Shown piece after piece: positions 30,207 through 40,074 of a DNA stretch of 64,000 bases. Where the stretch lies: the NCBI RefSeq assembly GCF_029016285.1, contig NZ_CP091975.1, positions 558,001 to 622,000 of the forward strand. The letters are read 5' to 3'. Each line of letters starts with the position of its first letter. Positions within the stretch are counted from its first letter, which is position 1. The position numbers and the translations under genes were made by a program. The notes below the pieces were generated by a model. It was given only the letters and a program-made list of their open reading frames with translations, made no database searches and had not been told where the DNA came from. The DNA is from Vibrio sp. DW001 (GTDB taxonomy: Bacteria > Pseudomonadota > Gammaproteobacteria > Enterobacterales > Vibrionaceae).

Positions 30207-31048
30207 CGGCTTTAACTCTCAGAGACAAACACCCTTTAAAATATTTACTCAAAGCCCTTAAGCTTGCGAGGAGCGTCTTCTATTACCAAGCTCAAGTTAG
30301 CAAGCAGCCCGAGAGCTACAGGCATGAACTAGATATGATTAAATCTATCTATCATGAACATAAAGGACGATACGGTTATCGCCGTATCCACCTAGAATTA
30401 AGACGACAAGGTATAGAGCTCAATCACAAGACGGTACAACGACTTATGAGCCAACTTGGTTTGAAATCTATAGTTAGACCGAAGAAGTATAGTTCTTATA
30501 AAGGAAATGTTGGGACAACCGCTCCCAACATACTTGAGAGAGATTTTACTGCCACAAAACCGGATGAAAAGTGGGTAACAGATGTAACTGAGTTCAAAGT
30601 CAACGAGCAAAAGGTATACTTGTCACCAATCGTTGACTTATTTACACAAGAAATCATCGCTTATAAAGTGGCTAAGAACTCACGTTTACCACTTGTGATC
30701 GATATGCTTACGGATGCAATATCAGTGTTAGATGGAGAGTCAAAGCCAATCATACATAGTGATCAAGGTTGGCAATATCGTCATCAGGCTTATCAAAAGT
30801 CGCTCGTGGATAATGGGTTGACGCAGAGCATGTCAAGAAAAGGCAATTGCCTAGATAACGCGGTAGCAGAAAACTTTTTTGGCTTACTAAAAACTGAAAT
30901 GTATCATAATCAGCGCTTTGAAAATGCAGATGATTTAATAGAACACATCAAAGAATATATCGATTATTACAATCACAAACGAATTAAAGTAAAACTAAAA
31001 GGCCTGACTCCAATAGAATATCGAAATCAGGCCTTGCAAGCCGCTTAA
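30197..31048 (+). CDS. IS3-family transposase OrfB (DDE), by -1 frameshift
   Basis: The DDE integrase frame is open through A6 at 30195-30200, where a -1 slip would fuse it to OrfA, the usual IS150 mechanism. HTH_21 region HKGRYGYRRIHLELRRQG. Catalytic residues: D in WVTDVTEF, D in IIHSDQGWQY, E in NAVAENFFGLLK. Full length to the stop, no damage seen. An internal ATG at 30335 is not needed. Confidence 0.92.
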   Translation, partial: KTVAALTLRDKHPLKYLLKALKLARSVFYYQAQVSKQPESYRHELDMIKSIYHEHKGRYGYRRIHLELRRQGIELNHKTVQRLMSQLGLKSIVRPKKYSSYKGNVGTTAPNILERDFTATKPDEKWVTDVTEFKVNEQKVYLSPIVDLFTQEIIAYKVAKNSRLPLVIDMLTDAISVLDGESKPIIHSDQGWQYRHQAYQKSLVDNGLTQSMSRKGNCLDNAVAENFFGLLKTEMYHNQRFENADDLIEHIKEYIDYYNHKRIKVKLKGLTPIEYRNQALQAA

Positions 31049-31082
31049 CAGAAATGTCCAACTTTATGGGGTCACTTCAATC

Positions 31083-31131
31083 TAGCGGCCTTTTGTTTAT
31101 TTGAAGCCCTTACTATCGAACTCTGTCTCTA
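31083..31131. other. Right half of a terminator split by the IS
   Basis: With the IS removed, 29641-29653 joins 31083 to give AAAGGCC-TCTAATCTAGC-GGCCTTTT, a terminator like the one at 14230. It originally ended the NTPase gene and, on the other strand, the chemotaxis gene. Confidence 0.6.
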
Positions 31132-32751
31132 TTATGCTGTTTTCTCGCCAACCTTGAAGAATGACAGTTCATCGTTTAATTCTTCGGTTAGCTCATTTAT
31201 CGCTTGATTGGCGCGATTAGTGTCCTCGATACCATTAAGATTACTTTGAACAAGGTTGCTGATATCCTCTAATTGATTTGAAATATCTAACGTTACCGCG
31301 CTCTGTTCTTCTGCGGCTGTAGCCACTATTGAATTCACCTCGGAAATGGCCAAGACTCTGTCGGATACATGTTTAAAAGACTCGGTTAATTCAGCCGTCG
31401 TTATTTGTGTAATGGCCGTTAACTCAACATTTTTTGTCATCGATTCATCAGCTTGCTTAGATTGGTCTTGAAGCAAAGAAACAATAGCTTGTATATCAAC
31501 CGTAGACTTCTGAGTTTTGCCTGCTAGAGCTCTCACTTCATCAGCAACTACAGCAAACCCTCGTCCTTGTTCACCGGCCCTTGCCGCTTCTATCGCCGCA
31601 TTCAAAGCCAATAAATTGGTCTGCTCTGAAATACTATTTATAACATCGACAACAGAACTGATTTTTTCCGAATGCTCTCTTAACGTATTCACTATCTTCT
31701 GGGCGTCATGGACTGATTCATTCACTTCTTTCGTCGTGTGGTTTGATTTCATTAAAACGTCTTGGCTTGATAAAATGATCTCTGTCGCGTCAGATACCGC
31801 TTCTTCTGCACGAGCGGCATTTAAAGCCACATCACTCGCCGTCGATGATAATTCGGTAGCGGCAGTCGCGACTTGTTCTACAGAAGACATTTCTTCAAGT
31901 GAATTGACTCTGTTTTTATCGATTGAGGACGCTATTTCTTCCTGTTTTGTCGAGAGCGATTTCATTTTATTTTGACTCTCAAACGTAACCAAAGACAGTT
32001 TTTCAGACAACTTAAACAATGATTCAGCAATCAAGTCCAACTCATTATTTGCCACTTTAATCTGAAGTTGATAAAGGTGTCCTTCAGATAATTCTTTAAG
32101 CCATTGGAGGAGAATAGGTAGGTTTTTTAACTCTCTTCGGACCAGAAAGACCGATAAAAAAGACAGAAGGAATGCCGAAAGTACCAAAAATAGCCACCCT
32201 AAAGTGTTCGAGTTATCTAAAGCTAATTTGGACTGCTGAAGTTCAACGTTAACCTCGTTTAGCTGGAGTGCGATCAGTTGAGATAAGACTTCTCCTAAAT
32301 CATCTATCAGAAAGTACATTTTTTTTATTAGAACAAAATCATCAATTTCTTTGGACTCATACTCATCAATAATGATTGGTAATTGATAATGTAACTCGTG
32401 AATTTTCCCGTCCAGTATCAAAGCCAACCTTTCTTCTTCCTTGGTGAGTTTGGTCTCCATGTATGAATCAAATATGCCTTTCGCTTCATCTAAAGAACTT
32501 TGGACGCCTGATTTGAACTCCTGATATGACATCAACCCAACGTGCTTTTTATTCGCGGCGTCAATGATATTGACAGCGTATAAATCTGATATTTTTTTCA
32601 AACTAGATAACGGAATAACCCTATCTTCATAAACAGAGTTGAAACTCTGCATAACCTCATTTGCGGTTAGTCGATTATTAAAATTCATAGCCAACATGAC
32701 TAAACTGAACAAAACTGGAATGATCAAAAGTTTCGAAGATATAGATTTCAA
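31132..32751 (-). CDS. Methyl-accepting chemotaxis protein
   Basis: 539 residues. First transmembrane segment at about 8-22, a periplasmic four-helix-bundle domain (TarH/4HB type, about 25-185), second membrane segment at about 187-207 ([20 protein letters not shown]), then a HAMP-like region, and the signalling hairpin whose tip reads [20 protein letters not shown]. Ligand unknown. Single gene with its own promoter. Confidence 0.93.
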   Translation of the reverse strand: MKSISSKLLIIPVLFSLVMLAMNFNNRLTANEVMQSFNSVYEDRVIPLSSLKKISDLYAVNIIDAANKKHVGLMSYQEFKSGVQSSLDEAKGIFDSYMETKLTKEEERLALILDGKIHELHYQLPIIIDEYESKEIDDFVLIKKMYFLIDDLGEVLSQLIALQLNEVNVELQQSKLALDNSNTLGWLFLVLSAFLLSFLSVFLVRRELKNLPILLQWLKELSEGHLYQLQIKVANNELDLIAESLFKLSEKLSLVTFESQNKMKSLSTKQEEIASSIDKNRVNSLEEMSSVEQVATAATELSSTASDVALNAARAEEAVSDATEIILSSQDVLMKSNHTTKEVNESVHDAQKIVNTLREHSEKISSVVDVINSISEQTNLLALNAAIEAARAGEQGRGFAVVADEVRALAGKTQKSTVDIQAIVSLLQDQSKQADESMTKNVELTAITQITTAELTESFKHVSDRVLAISEVNSIVATAAEEQSAVTLDISNQLEDISNLVQSNLNGIEDTNRANQAINELTEELNDELSFFKVGEKTA

Positions 32752-33322
32752 ATGTAACCCCTTAACATAAACGTTTGAGATTGTTGCTTTATGTTGGTAA
32801 ATGATAATGAATATCGATATACGCTAACTTCATTATTGGTAATAGTATCAATAATTGCAATGTAATAGATGACAGAAATTATCCGTTCATCTTGGTTCAC
32901 GAATTGTTGCAAACTCGCACTGATTATCTTGTTCTCACTTAAATATATGGATTTTCAAAATATCTTCAGAGCTTCGCTATTCCGGTTAAAGTTTAGGTTT
33001 GGGCTGTGTACCTATAAGTGTAAAAAGGCGATGTATGGATTTATATATCAACAGATATAGCCTTTACTTTCGTTATAAAACATTGATCTTTAGGACGGTA
33101 AAGGGAGGTGAAATTTACCTGATAAATAAGGTAACCTTTCTACGTCTACCATAATTAAAGGTTTTATCAGAACTGCTGAAGAGTTCTTGAGCGGTAATGT
33201 AAAAAATACTTCGTGTTTATAAAGTGTTTGCTCTATTCGAAAAGTGTTTTGTGGAATGCATATCACTTTTGACACAGTGCTCATGTATACTGGTGAAATT
33301 ACTTACTAATACTAATTGACGC
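32752..33322. other. 571-bp intergenic region with candidate Fur box
   Basis: No gene; a chance 63-codon frame at 32869 has no ribosome binding site or family. GATAATGAATATCGATAT at 32803-32820 matches about 13 of 19 positions of the Fur box and sits about 50-70 bp before the chemotaxis gene on the minus strand. The right part holds the promoter of the cyclase gene. Confidence 0.35.
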
Positions 33323-34264
33323 ATGCAATGCAAAGATAAGTTACTTACGCGGTATTATACGGTTTTGGATTCGCTTCCTGATCACGTATTTATTTTCTCC
33401 GAATCAGGCATCTATATCGATGTTTACGGTGGGGAAGATAATAGAACGGGTTTCGATTGTAAGCCATTTATAGGTCGCTCTTTGTATGATGTTGCCCCTC
33501 CAGAGATGGCCACTCAGTTTCATTCCAATATTCGTCGCGCATTAGATGAAAATGCAACGCAGTTTGTTCAATACCACTTTGCTAATCAAGATATGATTAT
33601 GCTCCCTAATGATGTAACCCCTCCCAAAGATTTATGGTTTGAAGGCACGATTAAACCATTACCTATCACTGAAAATGGTGAAAGAACCGTCGTATGGATG
33701 GCTCGAAATATCACGCATCGTTATTATTTAGAGGAACGATTAAAAAAGTTATCTGAAACCGATGAATTGACAGGTATTTTAAATAGAAGAGCCTTCATGT
33801 CTCACCTTGCCGAAGAACTTAAAAGGTATCATCGCTATCAAACGAATGTGACGTTATTGATGCTGGATATTGATCGATTCAAGAATGTGAATGATCAATT
33901 GGGTCATCAGTCTGGGGATGAAGTAATAAAACATATCGTGAATTTGTGCCAATTGGGAATTCGAGAGGTCGATTGTTTAGGTCGAATTGGAGGAGAAGAA
34001 TTTGCTATTGTCTTAGGACATACTGAAATGGATAGAGCGGTCGATATTGCCGAGAGAATCAGAAAGTCAGTGTCATCTTGTCCGTGTGAGATCGATGGTT
34101 ACATGGTTAATGTAACGGTGAGTATCGGTATTTCTCAGTTGATAAACACAGACGATAATATTAAGTTTATTTTGTCGAGAGCAGATAAAGCGATGTATTA
34201 CTCAAAAGCTGATGGTAGAAATAAAGTCACGGTTTATAGGGACAATTTAAGCGACCTCTCATAA
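33323..34264 (+). CDS. PAS-GGDEF diguanylate cyclase
   Basis: 313 residues. PAS sensor at about 12-135 (SLPDHVFIFSESGIYIDVYG), GGDEF domain at about 150-305 with active-site loop RIGGEEFAIV and start motif DELTGILNRRAF. There is no EAL domain and no membrane segment, so a soluble c-di-GMP synthase. No RxxD inhibitory site is obvious five residues before GGEEF. Confidence 0.93.
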   Translation: MQCKDKLLTRYYTVLDSLPDHVFIFSESGIYIDVYGGEDNRTGFDCKPFIGRSLYDVAPPEMATQFHSNIRRALDENATQFVQYHFANQDMIMLPNDVTPPKDLWFEGTIKPLPITENGERTVVWMARNITHRYYLEERLKKLSETDELTGILNRRAFMSHLAEELKRYHRYQTNVTLLMLDIDRFKNVNDQLGHQSGDEVIKHIVNLCQLGIREVDCLGRIGGEEFAIVLGHTEMDRAVDIAERIRKSVSSCPCEIDGYMVNVTVSIGISQLINTDDNIKFILSRADKAMYYSKADGRNKVTVYRDNLSDLS

Positions 34265-34386
34265 CCTCCTTCATCATTTTTCTATTCGTTGTATGCATTT
34301 ACTAAGTGTACATCTGACCCCTTTTAATATGTACACGTTAGTCCGGTCAATTTAACGGCCCTAGATGTTATAAAAAGCACTCACCT

Positions 34387-34797
34387 TCACAAATTTGAAT
34401 TCGATTCGCGTGTCGCGAATACCCATCGTTCACTTAACAAAAAGTTGCTTGCCATACCGGCCAACACGCCGAGGGTAAGGGCGATATAAACACTCAGAAA
34501 ATAACTGTTAATCAGGCTCATAACGAGCTTGAAAACTAAAAAATTAGGTATTGCAGAAAAGCAAGCGACAGAAATAAATCTTTGCCACTGTATAAGCTTG
34601 TTGCTTGTACATTGGCTAGAAAATGTAAAGAGTCGATTACCTAACCATGTTGTGGTGGCAGCAACGATAAATGCGAACAGTCTAGCAACCATCATGTCGA
34701 GCTCAAGTATTTGGTACAGTAAGATAAATACCAAGGTGTCGACGACAAAACCGACACCACCAACGAAGGCAAACTTCAATAATTTAGTTGCGTCCAT
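34387..34797 (-). CDS. GtrA-family membrane protein
   Basis: 136 residues from MDATKLLKFAFVGG; the longer start overlaps the preceding gene by 56 bp. Four transmembrane segments (FVGGVGFVVDTLVFILLY first), typical of GtrA proteins thought to flip or help use undecaprenyl-phosphate sugars. Last gene of a three-gene minus-strand operon with a 14-bp overlap. Confidence 0.86.
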   Translation of the reverse strand: MDATKLLKFAFVGGVGFVVDTLVFILLYQILELDMMVARLFAFIVAATTTWLGNRLFTFSSQCTSNKLIQWQRFISVACFSAIPNFLVFKLVMSLINSYFLSVYIALTLGVLAGMASNFLLSERWVFATRESNSNL

Positions 34798-36202
34798 AAC
34801 TGACCTGACAGTGGTAGAGTGTGCGCTTTGAATTTGCAATGAAATCGGTACTGCAACTCAGGTTTTCCTTAGCCATTAACGGTTCTACGCTATTTGCGTT
34901 ACCAATGAGATAATAGTTGTTAAGTCCAGTCAACATCTCAATAGAGTCGAGCTGTTTAGCTTTACCATTACTGTAGAACTGTCCAGAAAATGGGCGTTTG
35001 CTGACGTAGAATACAGGGGAATCAGTCGAAATCTGATTGAAAATAACACGGTCACTTTTTTCATCGGCCTTTCCCAAGTTCAGGACCAGCATCGCGACCA
35101 TTAATAGAACGGGCAATACAGCCGCTATTCCTGAAAGCCACCTGAAATCCTTATCAGTAACCAGTGATGCGACTAATAACCCTAACGCAGGTACGCCTGG
35201 CAGTATGTAGGCAGGTAGAATATTGCCTGCCATGGTAAATAAAATGAGAGGGGACAATAACCATAAGAACAGAAAGCTGGTTAATCCTTTGTGAGAAGCA
35301 TGTATTGGGCTTTCGTTCTTTCGACGAACCCAGAGTAAAATGGGTAATACTACTGACCATGGGAGTGCAGATTCTAGCCAGAATAGCCAGATCATGCCTC
35401 TTGGTTGATCATGGGCAGAGCCGTATAAATCGCCTTCCCATCCACTGACGAAGAAACGCTTAAAGTGCTCACCGACAATAAAGTAGTCGATAAAACCAGG
35501 GGTGGCGAGTTCCGCCAAAAAATACCATGGAAGCGCAATAGCAAGCATAAGCACGATGCCTGTTACCAATGGAAAACGACGTTTAAACTCGATAAACGCC
35601 CCAATGAATCCATGCTGTAAAACTAACCAAGGGAATACCGCGATACCGGTAATGACTATTGCTACGGGTCCTTTGGCTAATAAGCCACACGCAAGGCCGA
35701 CAAAAAATAGATATCCCCACGTTTTTGCTTTATCTGATTGATCTAACCAGCAGTAGTAAAACCCTAACATGGTCATTGTCATGGAAAGAGTTAGTGCCAT
35801 ATCGGTCATTACCGCGCCAGCCGCAATCGAAAAAATGCCACAGGTTGCAAGAACCGTCGCGGCAACCAACGCATTTAAACCGGATTTTTTAGCAAACAAG
35901 GCAATTAAGCTAACTGTGAATAAGCCTGCTAACCAGTGCGGGAAACGCACTGCAAATTCGCTTAATCCGAACACGTTTATCCCAACGGCGCTCATCCAAG
36001 TGAAAAGGGGTGGTTTTCCCCAAAATGGCACACCATAGTCAAACTGAGGAGTAAGCCAGTTTCCAGTCTCCACCATAAGCCGGGCCATTTCGCCATAGCG
36101 CGCTTCAGTGGTGTCCATTAATGGGTAAGTTGAAAGGGATATTAAGCGTAATAACATCGCAAAACCCAGCATTAGCCATAAGTGATTTTTATTGATATTC
36201 AC
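34784..36202 (-). CDS. ArnT/PMT-family glycosyltransferase
   Basis: 472 residues, about 11 membrane segments. The first periplasmic loop has the catalytic acidic motif DTTEARYGEMARLM followed by GVPFWGKPPLFTW, as in PMT-2/ArnT enzymes that move a sugar from a polyprenyl carrier to lipid A or another acceptor. Overlaps gtrB by 4 bp. Probably modifies LPS with the sugar charged by the GtrB homologue; the sugar is unknown. Confidence 0.88.
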   Translation of the reverse strand: MNINKNHLWLMLGFAMLLRLISLSTYPLMDTTEARYGEMARLMVETGNWLTPQFDYGVPFWGKPPLFTWMSAVGINVFGLSEFAVRFPHWLAGLFTVSLIALFAKKSGLNALVAATVLATCGIFSIAAGAVMTDMALTLSMTMTMLGFYYCWLDQSDKAKTWGYLFFVGLACGLLAKGPVAIVITGIAVFPWLVLQHGFIGAFIEFKRRFPLVTGIVLMLAIALPWYFLAELATPGFIDYFIVGEHFKRFFVSGWEGDLYGSAHDQPRGMIWLFWLESALPWSVVLPILLWVRRKNESPIHASHKGLTSFLFLWLLSPLILFTMAGNILPAYILPGVPALGLLVASLVTDKDFRWLSGIAAVLPVLLMVAMLVLNLGKADEKSDRVIFNQISTDSPVFYVSKRPFSGQFYSNGKAKQLDSIEMLTGLNNYYLIGNANSVEPLMAKENLSCSTDFIANSKRTLYHCQVSYGRN

Positions 36203-37224
36203 GCGGTATGTCCTAGTTTAACGGTTTGTTTACTTGCAGGTTGTTCATGAATGGATTGAATTAAATAGAGTGGTCGTTGCTTAGTTTCGATGAAGATCCT
36301 ACCAATGTATTCACCCATCAAGCCGATACAAAGTAGTTGAATACCGCCAAGTGCCAATTGGATCACCATAATTGATGGGTAGCCCGAAACAGGGTCGCCA
36401 AGAAAAACGGTTTTAATGACAATGAATGATCCATAAATAAAGGCCGCTATTGCGGTTAACGCTCCAATAATGGTGGCAATGCGTAACGGGCGAATGGAAA
36501 AAGAAGTAATACCATCTACCGCTAGTCCCAGCAGTTTAAGGTAGTTCCACTTAGTTTCACCACAAAAGCGCGCATCGCGCTGGAACGTCATCGTGGTCTG
36601 TCTAAATCCGGGCCAAGAAAAAAGGCCCTTCATGTAACGGTTACGTTCGGGAAGTTGATTGATATGATTAACTACTTCACGGCTTAACAATCGGAAGTCG
36701 CCTACGTTTTCAGGTACTTCTAGCTTTGCAATACTATTGAGTAATTTATAGAAACAAGCCGCAGAGAAGCGTTTAAACCAGCTTTCACCTAAGCGATCGC
36801 TACGTTGCATGTTAACGACATCATTACCTTCTCGCCATTTGGCTAATAAGTCTGGAATGAGCTCTGGAGGATCCTGCAAATCGGAATCTATTAAGATAAT
36901 AGCTTCGCCCTTACAGTGTTTTAATCCTGCGCTCATGGCTGACTCTTTCCCAAAATTACGACTGAGTGAGATACAGCGTATCAAACTCGAAGAGAGGGAA
37001 AAGGATTCAACTAAAGCTTGGCTTTTATCTGTACTACCATCATCGATATAGACAATCTCACTCACAATGGGTATCTCATCCAACGTGGCGGTTAAGCGGC
37101 GATGAAACTCAGGTAACACATCTTGTTCATTATAGAATGGTACGATAACAGACAGTGTAATATGGTCATCTGAATGACGCTTAGGGCTGGTTCGTTTTAT
37201 GGTATGGATAGAATGCGCGGTCAT
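36199..37224 (-). CDS. GtrB-type polyprenyl-phosphate glycosyltransferase
   Basis: 341 residues, GT2 family. SVIVPFYNEQDVLPEF at the N-terminus, YIDDGSTDKS, then DSDLQDPPELIP as the metal and donor site. Two C-terminal membrane helices (IGALTAIAAFIYGSFIVI; IQLALGGIQLLCIGLMG). Loads a sugar on undecaprenyl phosphate for the next gene. Divergent from the response regulator, 124 bp apart. Confidence 0.92.
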   Translation of the reverse strand: MTAHSIHTIKRTSPKRHSDDHITLSVIVPFYNEQDVLPEFHRRLTATLDEIPIVSEIVYIDDGSTDKSQALVESFSLSSSLIRCISLSRNFGKESAMSAGLKHCKGEAIILIDSDLQDPPELIPDLLAKWREGNDVVNMQRSDRLGESWFKRFSAACFYKLLNSIAKLEVPENVGDFRLLSREVVNHINQLPERNRYMKGLFSWPGFRQTTMTFQRDARFCGETKWNYLKLLGLAVDGITSFSIRPLRIATIIGALTAIAAFIYGSFIVIKTVFLGDPVSGYPSIMVIQLALGGIQLLCIGLMGEYIGRIFIETKQRPLYLIQSIHEQPASKQTVKLGHTA

Positions 37225-37348
37225 AATTAACTACTCTATAATAAACAACAGAGTGCAATTTAAAGGAAGTGATGTGAAAGAGATGTCGTCGACATATTTT
37301 CCACATCAAATAAGCGATCCTTTCTTGAAGGGAACAAGGCGAATTAAG

Positions 37349-38026
37349 ATGAAAAGAGTGTTACTGGTTGAGGATAATCGTGAAATTGCAGGCATGCTAT
37401 TTGACTATTTTGAAAGCATGAATATGGAACTGGACTACGCTGACAATGGTGCATTGGGTTTAAAACTTGCTTTGGAGAATGATTTCGACATTATTTTACT
37501 CGATTTAATGTTGCCTCGTATGGATGGATTAGCCGTTTGTAATAAGCTTCGAGAAAGTGGAAAAAACACCCCAATTTTAATGCTCACCGCGTTAGATAGC
37601 AGAGATGACCAGTTAAAAGGTTTTAAATACGGTGCGGATGATTATTTAACGAAACCATTTGATCTTGATATTTTACATGCACGAATGGAGGCTTTGTTAA
37701 GACGGTATAAGGGAAAGGTAGCAAGCAGCAAGCTTACATTTGGTGAAATTACTATTGATCAAAAAACTCGTCGAGCTTACCGTCGAGACAAACTTTTGGC
37801 ACTCAATCCAACCACCTATACCATTTTAGAATTGCTCTGTTTAAAAGCTCCGGATGTCGTGACACGTAACCAGATTGCTTACCAACTTTGGCAGGAAGAT
37901 GAACCGAATAACGATGTCTTGCGTAGCCATATTTATCAACTTAGAAATCAATTAGATAAACCATTTGAATCTGCACTTCTGATCACCGTACCTAAGATTG
38001 GTTTTAGGTTGGAGAGTGGAGAATGA
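37349..38026 (+). CDS. OmpR-family response regulator
   Basis: 225 residues from MKRVLLVEDNRE (37349). The frame is open further upstream, but those 50 residues match no receiver domain. Phosphoacceptor Asp in DIILLDLMLPRMDG; C-terminal winged helix (NDVLRSHIYQLRNQL). ATGA overlap with the sensor kinase. By position it probably controls the divergent gtrB operon. Confidence 0.92.
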   Translation: MKRVLLVEDNREIAGMLFDYFESMNMELDYADNGALGLKLALENDFDIILLDLMLPRMDGLAVCNKLRESGKNTPILMLTALDSRDDQLKGFKYGADDYLTKPFDLDILHARMEALLRRYKGKVASSKLTFGEITIDQKTRRAYRRDKLLALNPTTYTILELLCLKAPDVVTRNQIAYQLWQEDEPNNDVLRSHIYQLRNQLDKPFESALLITVPKIGFRLESGE

Positions 38027-39267
38027 AGAAGCCGCTTTTTATCAGTACCAAAAGCATGACAGGACGACTTGCGATGTTTTTTATCGGCGTCTCTATCATG
38101 GTGGGTATTTTTTGCTATGCCATTTTTAGTGTGGCATTGGATTGGTCAGAAGACCGAGTGGGTGAAAGACGAATATTATTCGATAGAGATCAAGCGATAG
38201 AACGATTTTTAGCTGGGGAAAAAGGGAAAATAAGACTGGATATTCTTACCGTTGCTTACAATGACCTCTCTTTGATCCCAGAGGTTCTTGCACAATATAT
38301 CCAGGGTGAGAGCTACTATTTAGGTGAGACAGAATCTCGTATGCTTTATTTAGGAGAGTATACCGATGGTGGGGTCTCGTTTCCTATCCTTCTAGAATCA
38401 GAAATAGATCGGGTTGAATTTAGTGTAGAGGAGCGTGTTTATGCCATTGCCACGGTTATATCTTTGATCGCTTTAATGATGTTCTCCTTTGGTGCACTGC
38501 TTTACAAACTTTCTCAACGACTGATTGAGCCAATTAACGAGTTAACACAACAACTGGAAAAGAGTCGAGGCGAATTCAGTCAGGAATTTGAGGTACCAGA
38601 TAGCGCTGCAATTGAATTTCAAACGTTAACCGATGAACTTAATAGCTATCGTTCGGAAATCAAGTCCCTAATTAAAAGAGAACAAGCATTCGCCCGATAT
38701 GCAAGCCATGAACTGAGAACCCCACTCACGGTGATGCAAGGGTCTACAAAGCTGTTGTTTCGTAGTGAAAAGAATGAATTTCAAGAAAGGCAGATCACCC
38801 GCATTAGCGATGCCACCTATCAGATGAGCACCATGGTTGATGCACTACTCAGCTTGGTGCGTTATGAAAGAAGTAAAGACGATGCGCCCGTACGCCGTTT
38901 AAAGGCGAGCGAAATTCAAAAAATAGTAGAACAAAATCGCGCTCAAGCGATGGATAAAAAGTTAGATTTCGAACTGGATATTAAAGATGGCCCTCGAGTT
39001 CAAGCCAGTGAAGCGGTGCTTAATATGGTGGTCGGAAACCTGATTAGAAACGCCATTGCCGCGACGAACAAAGGCAAGATTAGTATAGAGATGACACCAG
39101 AAAGTTTGTTTGTTCGAGATGAAGGTAACGGGTTAACAGAAACCTATGACGAAAATGGGCACGGAATGGGGTTGCTTATCGTTGATCACCTTTGTCGCCG
39201 TTTCTCATGGGGTTTTGTATTAGAGAATCTTGCTGATGGTGGGTGTGAAGCAAAGATTACTTTCTAG
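38023..39267 (+). CDS. Sensor histidine kinase
   Basis: 414 residues; membrane segments at about 13-37 and 144-166, a periplasmic domain of about 105 residues, HAMP, HisKA box FARYASHELRTPLTVMQG, ATPase N box VVGNLIRNAIAAT and G box DEGNGL/GHGMGL. Its stop abuts the convergent ferredoxin stop with no spacing. Confidence 0.92.
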   Translation: MKKPLFISTKSMTGRLAMFFIGVSIMVGIFCYAIFSVALDWSEDRVGERRILFDRDQAIERFLAGEKGKIRLDILTVAYNDLSLIPEVLAQYIQGESYYLGETESRMLYLGEYTDGGVSFPILLESEIDRVEFSVEERVYAIATVISLIALMMFSFGALLYKLSQRLIEPINELTQQLEKSRGEFSQEFEVPDSAAIEFQTLTDELNSYRSEIKSLIKREQAFARYASHELRTPLTVMQGSTKLLFRSEKNEFQERQITRISDATYQMSTMVDALLSLVRYERSKDDAPVRRLKASEIQKIVEQNRAQAMDKKLDFELDIKDGPRVQASEAVLNMVVGNLIRNAIAATNKGKISIEMTPESLFVRDEGNGLTETYDENGHGMGLLIVDHLCRRFSWGFVLENLADGGCEAKITF

Positions 39268-39561
<294 letters not shown>

Positions 39562-39654
39562 TCATACGTAACAAGTCACGAGAGCATAATGATAAAGTGG
39601 CGCGAAGTGTACCACAGGCTAGGAAGGTGAAAAACAGGTGATGTTAGGAATTAA

Positions 39655-39888
39655 TTACGCGGCTTTTTTGCTCGCAGTCGACCAAGAGTAGAGGTCATCA
39701 TCGGTTAGATTGTCAGTAATTCGGGCCACAAGATGCAATGCTTGCTTAGTCTGTGATTCGTTGAATACATGATCGGTAATCAGTGCCCATCCACGAACAA
39801 TACACTGACTTCCAGATTTGATAATCAAATCAGCAAGTTGCTCTTTACTTTTCTCACAATACGTTTCGATCTTGTAGATATCATTCAT
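39655..39888 (-). CDS. Small conserved-looking protein of unknown function
   Basis: 77 residues, MNDIYKIETYCEKSKEQL, helical, ending SKKAA. Single gene with a terminator further upstream at 40019. No family recognised. Confidence 0.6.
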   Translation of the reverse strand: MNDIYKIETYCEKSKEQLADLIIKSGSQCIVRGWALITDHVFNESQTKQALHLVARITDNLTDDDLYSWSTASKKAA

Positions 39889-40018
39889 AATACAGATTCA
39901 CAATTTTCTGCTTAAATGGATTGGAATCTATTTAACAGAAAACTGCCACTTGGTTGACAAGGTTATTAATATGCATAATTCATCACCATATGACAATAGT
40001 AAATCTCATATAATCGTT

Positions 40019-40056
40019 AAAAAATCAGGTTTATTGATAAATAAACCTGATTTTTG
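40019..40056. terminator. Bidirectional terminator after trhP
   Basis: A 14-bp stem, AAATCAGGTTTATT with its inverse, with A and T runs on either side. Ends the trhP transcript on the minus strand. Confidence 0.85.
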
Positions 40057-40074
40057 ATAACGTTTACATACAAA

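Larger units (their letters stand above)
29654..31079 (+). mobile_element. IS3-family (IS150 group) insertion sequence, complete
   Basis: Terminal inverted repeats: left TGAAGTGACCCCCAATAGTT..., right end (reversed) TGAAGTGACCCCATAAAGTT..., with TG...CA tips. A 3-bp target duplication, ATC, flanks it (29651-29653 and 31080-31082). 1426 bp with both reading frames intact, so possibly active. Confidence 0.92.

Noticed and set aside
32869..33060. 63-codon frame between chemotaxis and cyclase genes
   Set aside because: No ribosome binding site, no family, composition like non-coding AT-rich DNA.
34784..34839. Longer start for gtrA
   Set aside because: It would overlap the preceding gene by 56 bp; MDATKLL at 34797 fits the family start and a short overlap.
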